Shown: positions 1 through 8,201 of the stretch, in pieces
Layout: each line of letters begins with the position of its first letter
Position numbering within the stretch: position 1 is the first letter of the stretch
Assembly: GCA_900544865.1 (NCBI GenBank)
Contig: UQXA01000035.1
Span: forward strand, 1-23,286
Source of the DNA: an uncultured Collinsella sp.
Lineage (GTDB): Bacteria > Actinomycetota > Coriobacteriia > Coriobacteriales > Coriobacteriaceae
Reading direction: 5' to 3'
DNA length: 23,286 bases
Translations under genes and position numbers: made by a program
Notes under the pieces: generated by a model
Seen by the model: the letters and a program-made list of their open reading frames with translations, nothing else
What the model was told of the DNA's origin: nothing
The model's database searches: none

Positions 1-26
1 GGCCCGTGGGTTATACCCTAAGAGCA

Positions 27-49
27 AACCACCCTTTTTAAGGGTGGTT
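27..49. terminator. Hairpin, probable terminator of an upstream gene
   Basis: A perfect 10-bp stem (27-36 with 40-49) encloses a three-base loop. The plus-strand side lacks a clear T run, so it may be a weak or bidirectional terminator for whatever precedes the window. A second small hairpin, GGGC-TTT-GCCC, lies at 57-67. Confidence 0.45.
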
Positions 50-62
50 CTGATTTAGGGCT

Positions 63-92
63 TTGCCCGGCCAGCTCTTTTTGATTTAAAAT
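63..92 (+). promoter_or_regulatory. Candidate rsgA promoter
   Basis: TTGCCC (63-68) and TAAAAT (87-92) are 18 bases apart and lie just upstream of the rsgA ribosome-binding site. The -10 is good and the -35 is moderate. Confidence 0.35.
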
Positions 93-130
93 ACCTGCTC
101 AGTTGTGATTTATGGTGCTGGGAGGCGCTT

Positions 131-1315
131 GTGGGCAAGGCGAAGGCTAAGGCGAAGAAAAAGACGACGGGGGCGCGGGCTAAGCGTGACCGTCGTCGGA
201 AACTCGCGACCGAGGCCCCCGCGTCTGCCGAGGAGCTGCTGGCAAGCGTGCCGGGACTTGACGCGCTGCAGGATGTTCCGGCGTTCGATGACCTGCCGGT
301 CGATGAAGCTCAGCAGGCGGCATTTGGCGGCTTTTGCGCACATGCTGAGGAGCCCGAGCAGATGCAGCTTGGCGCCGTTGTGCGCTTGGATCGCGGGTTT
401 CCGCTGGTGGCGACTGCCAACGATACCTTCCGCGCCGAGCATGCCGTGGGGTTTGCCAAGTCGCGCGGCGAGGACGAGGTCCTGCTGCCTGCCGTGGGCG
501 ACCGTGTGGCGGTGCGCCGCGCTCCCGGGCACGATATGGGCGTGATTGAGTGCGTGCTGCCGCGCCGTACGAGCTTTGAGCGTTGGCGCGGCCGTGCCCG
601 CGGAGAGCGTCAGGTGCTCTGCTCCAACGTGGATTGCGTGCTAATCGTGCAGGCGCTCGGTGCCGGTGAGGTGCTGCTCGACCGCGTGGCGCGCTCGCTG
701 GTGTTGGCGCTCGACTGCGATGCCGAGCCGGTGGTGGTACTCACCAAAGCTGACCGCTGCGATGCCGAGGAGCTCGAGCGCGATCTGGATCGCGTGCGCC
801 GCCTGGTGGGCCCGGACGTGCGCGTGATCGTGACGTCCTCTGCCGAGGGCCGCGGCCTGGACGAGGTCCGTGCCTGCGTGCCCGCCGGGAGCTGCGCCAT
901 GATTCTGGGCGAGTCGGGTGCCGGCAAGTCGACGCTGCTCAATGCACTGCTGGGCCACGATACGTTGGCGACTGGCGGTGTGCGCGAACGCGACGACCGG
1001 GGCCGTCACACTACCGTCGCGCGTGTGATGGTGGCGCTGCCGGGCGACGCCGGCGTGATCGCCGATGCCCCGGGCCTGCGCAGCCTACCGCTCGTGGGTC
1101 ACGAGCGGGGTCTGGCGCGCGCCTTCCCCGAGATTGTCGAGGCATCGCGCGCGTGCCGGTTTGGCGATTGCACGCATACCCATGAGCCGGGTTGTGCCGT
1201 TCGCGAGGCCGAGGACGCCGGGCAGATCGACAGTCTGCGTTTGGAAACGTTCCAAAACCTGGCGTCATCCATGCGCGTGAGTGCTCAAATGCTCGATCCC
1301 GATGTCCATCTGTAA
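131..1315 (+). CDS. rsgA: Ribosome small-subunit-dependent GTPase RsgA
   Basis: RsgA is a circularly permuted GTPase that checks late assembly of the 30S subunit in the cytoplasm. The GTPase motifs appear in permuted order: G4 TKAD near residue 204, G5 SSAEG, the P-loop GESGAGKST near 260-268, GRHTT and DAPG. They follow an N-terminal OB-fold region. Near residues 342-355 is the family's C-x4-C-x-H-x5-C zinc site. The GTG start at 131 has GGGAGG at 120-125. At 394 residues it is longer than most RsgA proteins because of a Lys/Arg/Ala-rich N-terminal extension of about 60 residues, possibly an RNA-binding tail. It appears to be monocistronic: a strong terminator follows directly. Confidence 0.95.
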   Translation: MGKAKAKAKKKTTGARAKRDRRRKLATEAPASAEELLASVPGLDALQDVPAFDDLPVDEAQQAAFGGFCAHAEEPEQMQLGAVVRLDRGFPLVATANDTFRAEHAVGFAKSRGEDEVLLPAVGDRVAVRRAPGHDMGVIECVLPRRTSFERWRGRARGERQVLCSNVDCVLIVQALGAGEVLLDRVARSLVLALDCDAEPVVVLTKADRCDAEELERDLDRVRRLVGPDVRVIVTSSAEGRGLDEVRACVPAGSCAMILGESGAGKSTLLNALLGHDTLATGGVRERDDRGRHTTVARVMVALPGDAGVIADAPGLRSLPLVGHERGLARAFPEIVEASRACRFGDCTHTHEPGCAVREAEDAGQIDSLRLETFQNLASSMRVSAQMLDPDVHL

Positions 1316-1332
1316 TTGATTTTTCCTATGAC

Positions 1333-1367
1333 AGCCGTCTCCTAACTGTTCGGGAGACGGCTTTTTT
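1333..1367 (+). terminator. Rho-independent terminator after rsgA
   Basis: AGCCGTCTCC (1333-1342) pairs with GGAGACGGCT (1353-1362), followed by a run of six T. It separates rsgA from the pilus operon. Confidence 0.9.
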
Positions 1368-1438
1368 GCTGCGGAAAAGCCTCGAAACATGCAGTTTGCT
1401 GACGTGCTGGCCAAAACCTTGCCAAGAGCTTGACGGGC

Positions 1439-1470
1439 TGGTCAGCTTTTGGTCAGCGATTGGTTTGACA
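1439..1470 (+). promoter_or_regulatory. Candidate activator site and -35 of the Tad operon
   Basis: TGGTCAGC occurs twice as a direct repeat (1439-1446 and 1450-1457), start-to-start 11 bp, about one helical turn. A perfect -35 hexamer, TTGACA (1465-1470), lies 7 bp downstream, but no good -10 lies at the right distance. Direct repeats at 11 bp just upstream of a -35 resemble PhoB/OmpR-type activator sites. Which regulator binds is unknown. This is the only gap large enough to hold the operon promoter. Confidence 0.4.
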
Positions 1471-1567
1471 TCGAAAACCAAGATCGCGATTGCGCCGCTT
1501 TGCGCTCTGACCGCCCAGACAATGGTGGTACGGGCATTCGCCCGGCACTGCCATGAGAGGAGCGGCC

Positions 1568-2227
1568 GTGAACAAGAGCAAGCGCATCGCCATCAGTCTG
1601 GTCGCGGGCGTGCTCGCTGCTCTGCTCTGCATGGTTTACGGCTCGTCGATCCGCTCGCAAGCCGAACAGGTCCAGGCTGAGACCTTGGCCAAGTACGGTG
1701 GCGATCGCGTCGAGGTATGCGTCGCGGCGCGCGATATCGATGTGGGCGAGACCCTCGATGAGACCAATGTCATAACCCAGGAATGGCTGACGAGTCTGCT
1801 GCCGCGTGACGCGGCGACCGAGCTGCGCCAGGTGCGCGGCGACGTGACGACTTCGCGTATTCCCAAAAACGCCGTGATCTGCAATGTCTACACCAAGGCC
1901 GAGAGCCACAAGCTCGAGGTGCCTAAGGGCAAGGTCGCCGTTTCGGTGGCGGTCGATGCCGAGCACTCGGTCGGCGGTGCCACGGGCGTGGGCAGCTATG
2001 TGGACGTGTACGTGCAAAAAGATGGCGTAACCGATCGACTGTGCGGCGCGCACGTGATCGATACCAGTGAGAATTCCGGTGCCACGCGCGAGGGCAAGAT
2101 TGAATGGGTGACGCTGGCGGCTGACCCCGAAGACGTCAAGGAACTGCTGGGAGCCTCGGGCAAGGGAACGGTCAGCTTGACGATTCCCGCCACGGCGCGC
2201 GGCAAAAAGAGCGGAGGCGACGAGTGA
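1568..2227 (+). CDS. cpaB: Flp pilus assembly protein CpaB/RcpC (SAF domain)
   Basis: This is the first gene of the Tad pilus operon. The 219-residue protein has one N-terminal membrane segment (about residues 6-22) followed by an extracytoplasmic SAF-type domain around residues 46-110 (VAARDIDVGETL, then a conserved pattern of basic and hydrophobic residues). Family members in diderms accompany the outer-membrane secretin; here, with no secretin gene, it probably works in the cell envelope of a monoderm. I chose GTG 1568 over ATG 1553 because AGAGGAG (1556-1562) lies five bases before it and would fall inside the coding region with the earlier start. The stop overlaps the tadZ start by one base (TGATG), indicating translational coupling. 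Confidence 0.85.
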   Translation: MNKSKRIAISLVAGVLAALLCMVYGSSIRSQAEQVQAETLAKYGGDRVEVCVAARDIDVGETLDETNVITQEWLTSLLPRDAATELRQVRGDVTTSRIPKNAVICNVYTKAESHKLEVPKGKVAVSVAVDAEHSVGGATGVGSYVDVYVQKDGVTDRLCGAHVIDTSENSGATREGKIEWVTLAADPEDVKELLGASGKGTVSLTIPATARGKKSGGDE

Positions 2228-3876
2228 TGAAGGCGATCTGGCTTGCGTGCTGCGCGTGCGGCGATTACGGGCTGTTGCAGCAGGAAGTCGAGGGCCGTGA
2301 TGCGGGTGCACAGGTGCTTCGTGTGGGTGACCTGGACGGGCTGGTTTCCATGGCGCGGGCGTTTCCGTCGCGCCGCGGGGCTGCCATCATCGCGGCGTCT
2401 CTGTTTGATATCGAAGATGTGCGCAAGACTGTTGCGCGCCTGACGGCCGAAGGCCGCGTGAGTCGCGTGGTCGTGTTGATAGAAGTGCTCGATCCGTCGG
2501 ATATCGAGGGACTGTTTCGCGCGGGGGCGACCGAGGTCATCGCTGCGCACAGTATATGCGGCAACGGGCGCGCGGGCGAGGGAGCGGTTGATTCCGATCG
2601 GCGCATGACGATTGAGCCCGATGCTTTTGTTGATAGGGAACCCGGGGCGCCTCGCGCTACAAGAGGCCCGCGTGTTGATGATTATGGAAAAGCGGAAGCC
2701 GAGCATGGTCGGCGCCCCCGGAACCCCCTTGTATACGATGACGCTGGAGGGCCGGCACAGCATGCTGGCGACTCCCCGGCTGTAGATATGGGATACGTGC
2801 ACGGCGTGAATCTGGCGGATGAACTCGACGAAGTTGAGGGCTTTGCCGGGTGCGGCGAGTTGTCGCTGATGCAGCATGAGCAGATTGCACAGAACGAGCC
2901 TGCCTTGCAGACCGAACAAGCCGCCATGCCGGCTTGGACGCAGCGTGTGGTTGCGGCGGGGGAGACGGGGACGCTGTCGCCGACGCCCGCCCCGCCGCCT
3001 CCGATGCCGCCGGCAGACGCTGCCGCTCCGCAGCATCGAGCTCCGGTCATCTGCGCCATTTCGGGTTCGGGCGGTTGCGGCAAGTCGACGATCGTTGCCA
3101 CCATGGCACACACATCGTCGCTGTTGGGCTTGCGTGCCGCCGTGCTCGACCTGGACCTGATGTTTGGAAACCTTTACGACTTGTTAGGCGTCGATGCTCC
3201 GCGCGATATGGCGGCACTTATCGAGCCGTCGGCGGCGGGCGCGCTCACCGAGCCGGATATCGTAGCCACATCGATGCGCGTGGCGCCGGGCGTTACGCTC
3301 TGGGGTCCCGTCGCGGCGCCCGAGCAAGCCGAGCTCATGGCACGTCCGGTGGAGCTATTGCTTGATGTCCTGCGTCGCGAATCCGACGTGGTCTTTATCG
3401 ATACCTCGGTCTTTTGGGGCGATGCCGTGGCGGCTGCGGTGGCGGCGAGCGACCGTTGCCTGGTCGTTGGCGATGCGGCGGTGTCGTCCGCGACATCGGC
3501 GTCGCGCGTCATTGAACTGGCAAGTCGAGTAGGTGTGCCGCGCACGCGCATGAGCGCCGTGTTCAACCGGTTCGGTGCGCGCGGGGCAGACGAGGACGTC
3601 GCCATGCGCTTTGAGATTGCCTGTGCGTTGAGCTCCAAGATTCGTATCGCCGATGGCGGGCAGGATCTCGCCGCGCTCATGGCGTTTGGGCGCGCTGACG
3701 AGGCAGTGGGGCAGACCAGCGCTTTTGCGACCAGCGTGCGCGAGGCCACGCGCGAGATGCTCGTGGAACTGGGGTGCGCCGTCGGCCCTTGGAGCGATAT
3801 GGTCGCCGACCGTGCAATGCGCACCGAACGCCCGCGTATTCGCCTTCCCTGGTCGCGCGAGGGTGATCAGCGATGA
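2227..3876 (+). CDS. tadZ: TadZ/CpaE-like ATPase for pilus localisation
   Basis: TadZ proteins are ParA/MinD-superfamily ATPases that place the Tad machine, often at a cell pole. The N-terminal part (about 1-120) resembles a degenerate receiver-like fold. It is followed by a long, poorly conserved linker (about 120-270) rich in Pro and Ala. The ATPase domain starts with SGSGGCGKST at residues 279-288 and has a Walker B-like strand DVVFIDTS near 388. The extra lysine of the deviant ParA Walker A motif is missing, while the GKS lysine is kept. GGAGG at 2213-2217 fits either GTG 2224 or ATG 2227. The gene overlaps tadA by four bases. At about 549 residues it is longer than many homologues, mainly because of the linker. 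Confidence 0.82.
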   Translation: MKAIWLACCACGDYGLLQQEVEGRDAGAQVLRVGDLDGLVSMARAFPSRRGAAIIAASLFDIEDVRKTVARLTAEGRVSRVVVLIEVLDPSDIEGLFRAGATEVIAAHSICGNGRAGEGAVDSDRRMTIEPDAFVDREPGAPRATRGPRVDDYGKAEAEHGRRPRNPLVYDDAGGPAQHAGDSPAVDMGYVHGVNLADELDEVEGFAGCGELSLMQHEQIAQNEPALQTEQAAMPAWTQRVVAAGETGTLSPTPAPPPPMPPADAAAPQHRAPVICAISGSGGCGKSTIVATMAHTSSLLGLRAAVLDLDLMFGNLYDLLGVDAPRDMAALIEPSAAGALTEPDIVATSMRVAPGVTLWGPVAAPEQAELMARPVELLLDVLRRESDVVFIDTSVFWGDAVAAAVAASDRCLVVGDAAVSSATSASRVIELASRVGVPRTRMSAVFNRFGARGADEDVAMRFEIACALSSKIRIADGGQDLAALMAFGRADEAVGQTSAFATSVREATREMLVELGCAVGPWSDMVADRAMRTERPRIRLPWSREGDQR

Positions 3877-5201
3877 GCCTGCAAACGAGGATTAAGGCTG
3901 CTGGCGCTGCAGCGGCGGCAGCGCCTGTAGATGCGGGGCGTCGCCGCGCGGTGAAACGACGCACCAAGCGCGCCGTGATGGACCGCATGGGTTACGACGA
4001 AGTGGCGCGTATCAGCGCCTATATCGACCCGGCACTTGCCCGCTCGGAATTGCGTCCTGCGGTGGAGGCGGCGCTCAATGTTGAGGAGCCGACCGATCTC
4101 GCGACGCCCGAGCGCGAGACTATCATCGACGAGATTTTGGATGACGTGGTGGGCTTGGGGCCGTTGCAGCCGCTCATCGAGGACGACACCGTTACCGAAA
4201 TCATGATCAACGGCTGCCGCTCGGCTTTCTTTGAACGCGGCGGCGTCTTGTACCCCATCGAGCATGCGTTTGAGGATGATGAGCAGATCCGGGTGCTTAT
4301 CGACCGCATCATCTCGCCACTTGGCCGCCGTATCGACGAGCGCAGCCCCATCGTCAACGCCCGCCTCAAAACGGGCTATCGCGTCAACGCGGTGATTCCG
4401 CCTGTGGCGATTGACGGACCGATTCTCACCATCCGAAAGTTCTCGGACCGCATCTGCTCGCTGGACGAGCTTGTGGGGCTGGGGTCGCTGCCGCTTTGGT
4501 ATGCGCAGCTGCTGTCGTGCGCGGTGTCGCTGCGACAGGACCTGGCGGTTGCGGGAGGCACGGGATCTGGTAAGACCACCCTGCTCAACGCGTTGTCATG
4601 CGAGATCTCCACCGGCGAGCGCATCGTGACGATCGAGGACTCTGCTGAGCTCAAGTTTGCGCATCATCCGCACGTGGTGCGCCTAGAGGCGCGCGAGGCT
4701 TCAATTGAGGGCGAGGGCGCGGTGACGATCCGCGACCTGGTGACCAATGCCCTGCGCATGCGCCCCGACCGCATCGTGGTGGGCGAGGTGCGCGGTGCCG
4801 AGTGCTGCGACATGTTGCAGGCCATGAACACGGGCCACGACGGGTCGCTCACCACGCTTCATGCGGGTTCCGAGCAGGAGACCGTGGTGCGTCTGACGTT
4901 GCTTGCACGTTATGGCATCGATCTGCCGAGCGAGCTCATCGAGGAGCAGATTGCCATGGCGCTCGACGGCATCGTGATGTCCGAGCGCCACGCCGATGGC
5001 AGGCGTTTCGTCTCCTCGTATTCGGGGGTGCGTCGCGCCGCGTCGGGCGGCGTAGAGCTCGAGCGCTATGTGACTTTCGATGCCGCCGAGCGCACCTGGA
5101 AGCTTGACCGCGAGCCGCCGTTTATCGCAGAAGGCCTGCGGTCGGGGACGCTCACACAAGAGGAGGTGGACGAATGGAGGTCGCTGTGCCCCTCGTCGTA
5201 G
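3873..5201 (+). CDS. tadA: Tad pilus secretion ATPase TadA/CpaF
   Basis: This hexameric cytoplasmic ATPase of the type II/IV secretion family powers pilin export and polymerisation. It has an N-terminal helical domain with LGPLQPLIEDDTVTEIMING, then a core with Walker A GGTGSGKTT near residues 226-234, a Walker B region RPDRIVVGEVRG near 297-308, and the His-box-like GHDGSLTTLHA near 321. Its 442 residues match the usual family length. ATGA overlap with tadZ and a 28-base overlap with tadB place it firmly in the operon. Confidence 0.95.
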   Translation: MSLQTRIKAAGAAAAAAPVDAGRRRAVKRRTKRAVMDRMGYDEVARISAYIDPALARSELRPAVEAALNVEEPTDLATPERETIIDEILDDVVGLGPLQPLIEDDTVTEIMINGCRSAFFERGGVLYPIEHAFEDDEQIRVLIDRIISPLGRRIDERSPIVNARLKTGYRVNAVIPPVAIDGPILTIRKFSDRICSLDELVGLGSLPLWYAQLLSCAVSLRQDLAVAGGTGSGKTTLLNALSCEISTGERIVTIEDSAELKFAHHPHVVRLEAREASIEGEGAVTIRDLVTNALRMRPDRIVVGEVRGAECCDMLQAMNTGHDGSLTTLHAGSEQETVVRLTLLARYGIDLPSELIEEQIAMALDGIVMSERHADGRRFVSSYSGVRRAASGGVELERYVTFDAAERTWKLDREPPFIAEGLRSGTLTQEEVDEWRSLCPSS

Positions 5202-6100
5202 GGGGTTTGGCAGGGTTTTCTGTTGCGACGGCGTGCGGGGCGGAACCTCGTGTGCCGCAGGTACCGCCGGCGGAGCTGGCGCGTCAGGCGCTCGAGACGG
5301 TGGCAGAGAAGCTGCCGCGTGAGCTGGTGGAAAACGATCTGCTGAAAAAGATCGCCCGTTCGTGGGCATCGCTGGCTCCGGCGCGTCGCCTTGGCCTCGC
5401 GATCGAGGATGCTTCGGGGCGTTTGGCGTTTCTGCTGCTATCGAGCGGTGTCTGCTGCGTTTTGCTAACGATGGTGTCGTTATCGCCCCTCGGATTTGCC
5501 TTGGGACTTGTTGCTCCGTTTGCCGTTGGCGCCGCTCGGGATGGCTTTGAGAGCCGGCGCGAGCAACACGATGCAGAAGAGGCCATGCCCGAGGCGTTTA
5601 CCGCACTTTCCATGTCGCTTGCCTCGGGACATTCACTGGCCCAGGGCATGCGCTTTGTGGGCGCTCATGCGCAAGAACCGGTGCATACCGAGTTTTTGCG
5701 GGTGGCGGCGGCAATCGATTGCGGCATCTCGGCGACCGACGCGCTCGATGACTTGCTCGTGCGCATCGACGCCCCTGGCCTTTCGCTTGTGACCTTGGCG
5801 CTTAAGGTGTCTCAGCGCACCGGTGCTCCGCTTGCCGACTTACTGTCCGAGGCGTCGAGCATGGTGGGGGAGCGCATTGAGCTCAAGCGCCGCCTGGATG
5901 TTAAGACGTCGCAGGCTCGCATGTCTGCGCATATGGTCGCGGCGATGCCGACGGGCATGTGCGCGGTGTTGGCGCTGCTTTCGGCAGATTTTCGTCGCGG
6001 TCTTGCGACGCCTGCCGGCGCGGGCACTGTGGTGCTGGGTCTTGCCCTCAACGCCGTTGCCCTGGTGGTTATCCGGCGCATTATGCGGGTGAAGCTATGA
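5174..6100 (+). CDS. tadB: Tad pilus inner-membrane platform protein TadB
   Basis: The 308-residue protein has a type II secretion F (T2SSF) domain at about 140-265, flanked by membrane segments near residues 3-20, 77-115 (probably two), 257-275 and 286-303. TadB and TadC form the membrane platform on which TadA acts. AGGAGG at 5160-5165 precedes the ATG, which lies inside the 3' end of tadA. The stop overlaps the tadC start (ATGA). Confidence 0.9.
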   Translation: MEVAVPLVVGGLAGFSVATACGAEPRVPQVPPAELARQALETVAEKLPRELVENDLLKKIARSWASLAPARRLGLAIEDASGRLAFLLLSSGVCCVLLTMVSLSPLGFALGLVAPFAVGAARDGFESRREQHDAEEAMPEAFTALSMSLASGHSLAQGMRFVGAHAQEPVHTEFLRVAAAIDCGISATDALDDLLVRIDAPGLSLVTLALKVSQRTGAPLADLLSEASSMVGERIELKRRLDVKTSQARMSAHMVAAMPTGMCAVLALLSADFRRGLATPAGAGTVVLGLALNAVALVVIRRIMRVKL

Positions 6101-6738
6101 GCGCCCCGGTTGCAGTTGCGGCTTGCCTGTGCGCTCTGAGTGTATTTGTCGCGACGGGTTTGGATCGGGCGGATGCACGCAAGATCGCAGAGGCCTGCAA
6201 GCGCGAGGCGGTGCTGGTCGCTGCCGCGGGTCGCTCGGTGGTCGATGCTCTGGCCGCGCGAATGAAGGGCGCGGTTGGAGCGGGCGGCCCGGCGCGAGTA
6301 TCGCTCGGCGAAGTGTCCGAGATGATCGATGTTGTGCGCTTGGGTCTTTCGGCCGGTCTTTCGTTTGATGCGGCGCTTGAGATTTTCTGCGCCAACCGCC
6401 GGTCGGTGCTGGCTCTTCGACTTGAGCGGGCCTGCATGGCGTGGCAGGTGGGCGTGGGCACGCGTGAGGACGAGTTGTTGGCCGCCGCACGCGACCTGGA
6501 CGTGCGAGCGCTCGAGACCTTTGCCATCACGGTGGGGCAGGCGCTCGCTCTGGGTGCCCCACTTGCCGAGACACTGGCCGCTCAAAGTCGCGAGATCCGT
6601 GCGGCTCATCGCGCCGCGGTCGAGCGCGAGATCGAGCGTGCGCCCGTCAAGCTGCTGATTCCCACCGGCACGCTCATCTTGCCGGCGTTGCTTCTGTCCA
6701 TATTGGGCCCGCTGTTGGGAGCAGGCGGGATGATGTAG
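6097..6738 (+). CDS. tadC: Tad pilus platform protein TadC
   Basis: A second T2SSF-type platform protein of 213 residues. A membrane segment lies near residues 5-22, a helical domain (LGLSAGLSFDAAL and IEIERAPVK-type region) follows, and a hydrophobic C-terminal segment ends in a glycine-rich tail. I chose ATG 6097 because it overlaps the tadB stop as ATGA; an upstream extension would only run through tadB in another frame. It is shorter than many TadC proteins (about 280-320 residues), mainly at the N-terminal side. Confidence 0.87.
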   Translation: MSAPVAVAACLCALSVFVATGLDRADARKIAEACKREAVLVAAAGRSVVDALAARMKGAVGAGGPARVSLGEVSEMIDVVRLGLSAGLSFDAALEIFCANRRSVLALRLERACMAWQVGVGTREDELLAAARDLDVRALETFAITVGQALALGAPLAETLAAQSREIRAAHRAAVEREIERAPVKLLIPTGTLILPALLLSILGPLLGAGGMM

Positions 6739-6748
6739 GGAGGAATAC

Positions 6749-6982
6749 ATGAACACGATGACTGACGTTGCTGGCAAGGTCTGGAGCTGGGCTGTTTGCC
6801 AGTCAATTCGCGCTCGCCAGCATGCCGGGGAGCTACTGCAGGAGGAGAGTGCGCAGGGCACCACCGAATACGCCATCTTGGTCGGCGTGCTCGTGGTGAT
6901 CGCCATCATTGCCATTGTCGCATTTAAGGGCAAGGTCCAAGATCTATGGAACGCTATCAGCGAGGGCATCAACAGCCTGTAG
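6749..6982 (+). CDS. flp: Flp-type major pilin candidate
   Basis: A 77-residue prepilin with GGGAGGA just before the ATG. The leader of about 35 residues ends in EESAQGTTEYA, followed by a hydrophobic helix (AILVGVLVVIAIIAIVAF) and a short polar tail, which is the Flp architecture. The class III site probably cleaves before Gln, which puts the conserved Glu at mature position 5. It directly follows the platform genes and has the most Flp-like sequence here (Glu-Tyr pair), so it is the likely main filament subunit. The leader is longer than those of the other pilins in the operon. Confidence 0.88.
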   Translation: MNTMTDVAGKVWSWAVCQSIRARQHAGELLQEESAQGTTEYAILVGVLVVIAIIAIVAFKGKVQDLWNAISEGINSL

Positions 6983-7509
6983 AGGGTAGGCGGCCTGTCG
7001 GCGCACTGCTGGTGTTTGCCTGTGTGGTTGTGGCGGTGGCAGTGGCGGTTTGGGGGCTAAACGCCGCGCGGCAGCAGCGTCCTGGGGCCGCCTTCGATTC
7101 GGGCTCAGATTCGGCGGTGGCGTCTCAAAAAGATGAGATGCGAGATGCGGACGATTCGGATGTCGCTGTCACGGCGCAAACCTTTCTGCGGATGCTCGAC
7201 AAGCGGTCTGGCACTGCGACGGATTCGCCTGAGGACAACGCGATTGCGGTCCGGCTTGCATGGTCCGAGGACCGACCGATGACCGAGGCAGCGGCGGATA
7301 TGTTACGCGCCTACCGCGAGGTGCCAACGGCCCAGCTCGCCCTGAGCGGCTATCTCGATATTAAGGGCAACGTATGGGGCGCCATCGTGCGCGATGGGCG
7401 CGGCTGGGTCGATATGGTGACGGTTGCCGCGGATGCTGGCGATGCTTCGTGTCGTCTGCGCGCCGTGCGTCTGGTCCCGCAAACAATAAGCTCAAAGGAG
7501 GGATCGTGA
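6946..7509 (+). CDS. Membrane-anchored protein of the Tad operon, function unknown
   Basis: I do not recognise this 187-residue protein. It has a short basic N-terminus, one membrane helix at about residues 18-41 (GALLVFACVVVAVAVAVWGL), a polar Asp/Ser-rich linker (about 48-75) and a compact C-terminal domain of about 100 residues predicted outside the membrane. The start at 6946 lies inside the flp gene (37-base overlap) and has no clear ribosome-binding site, so it is probably translated by coupling to flp. Its place between two pilin genes suggests a pilus assembly or anchoring role, which is inference. Confidence 0.65.
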   Translation: MERYQRGHQQPVEGRRPVGALLVFACVVVAVAVAVWGLNAARQQRPGAAFDSGSDSAVASQKDEMRDADDSDVAVTAQTFLRMLDKRSGTATDSPEDNAIAVRLAWSEDRPMTEAAADMLRAYREVPTAQLALSGYLDIKGNVWGAIVRDGRGWVDMVTVAADAGDASCRLRAVRLVPQTISSKEGS

Positions 7510-7510
7510 A

Positions 7511-7729
7511 ATGCATGGCATTCTGCGTGAGGAATCTGCCCAGGCGACGGTCGAATACGCCATCGTCACGGTGGCGCTGTTATCGATCGTGCTGGCGATT
7601 GTGGGACTTTGGCGTGCTGGCACCGATGGACGCTTGGCGGCGCTGGTTGAGCGGGCGGCATCCCATGGCGTTGCCTCGACGTCGGTTATCGACGCCGCTG
7701 CGGGCGCTAAGGACATCGCGTTGTATTGA
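7511..7729 (+). CDS. Second Flp-like pilin
   Basis: A 72-residue prepilin with a strong AAAGGAGG (7495-7502) eight bases before ATG. The leader is only about nine residues and ends in EESAQATVEYA, followed by the hydrophobic stretch IVTVALLSIVLAIVGLW and a longer Ala-rich tail than the first Flp. The motif and hydrophobic helix match class III pilins. Two Flp paralogues in one operon may build one mixed filament or serve as major and minor subunits. Its 3' end probably overlaps the next gene. Confidence 0.8.
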   Translation: MHGILREESAQATVEYAIVTVALLSIVLAIVGLWRAGTDGRLAALVERAASHGVASTSVIDAAAGAKDIALY

Positions 7730-8201
7730 TATCGCGCGCGAGGACCGGGCGCAGTCTACGGTCGAGGCCGCTTTTTTGCTGCCGACGTTTCTGACGCTCA
7801 TCCTTCTCGCACTGCAACCGGTGTGCCTGCTTTATGCGCGCGCGGTCATGGAGTCTGCCGCCGCCGAGACCGCGCGGCTCATGACCACGACGACGGCGGA
7901 GGACGACGATCTTAAGGAGTTCACCCTCCGCCGGCTTGCCGCAGTGCCCAACGTTTCGATCTTTCATGCCGGCGGGCCGCTGTCGTGGGATGTCGAGCTT
8001 AGCCGGGCCGATGCGGGCGGCGTCTCGTCCGTGTCCGTTTCCGGCGAGGTCAAGCCGTTGCCTGTGATCGGTGCGTTTGCGCAGGTTATGGGTGGTACCG
8101 CCGAGGGCGGCTACGTTGAGCTCAAGGTCGATGTCTCGTATCAATCACGTCCCGAATGGCTGGAGGGAGATTATGATTCGTGGATTGCTGCATGGGATTA
8201 A
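7665..8201 (+). CDS. tadE: TadE-like pseudopilin (start uncertain)
   Basis: This protein carries EDRAQSTVEAA followed by FLLPTFLTLILLALQPVCLLYA, the TadE pattern of a class III leader and pilin-like helix, then about 110 residues of extracytoplasmic domain. The start is unclear. ATG 7665 gives 178 residues but lies 65 bases inside the preceding gene, gives an unusual Arg-rich leader and has no good ribosome-binding site. By analogy with the neighbouring short leaders, translation may instead begin at ATT 7725, which overlaps the preceding TGA and has AAGGA (7709-7713) upstream. The C-terminus overlaps the next gene by 29 bases. Confidence 0.75.
   Translation: MALPRRRLSTPLRALRTSRCIDIAREDRAQSTVEAAFLLPTFLTLILLALQPVCLLYARAVMESAAAETARLMTTTTAEDDDLKEFTLRRLAAVPNVSIFHAGGPLSWDVELSRADAGGVSSVSVSGEVKPLPVIGAFAQVMGGTAEGGYVELKVDVSYQSRPEWLEGDYDSWIAAWD

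Noticed and set aside
7506..8201. TadE-like gene starting at GTG 7506
   Set aside because: The strong ribosome-binding site there is better spaced for the second Flp-like pilin at 7511, and the added 53 residues look like the shadow of that gene.
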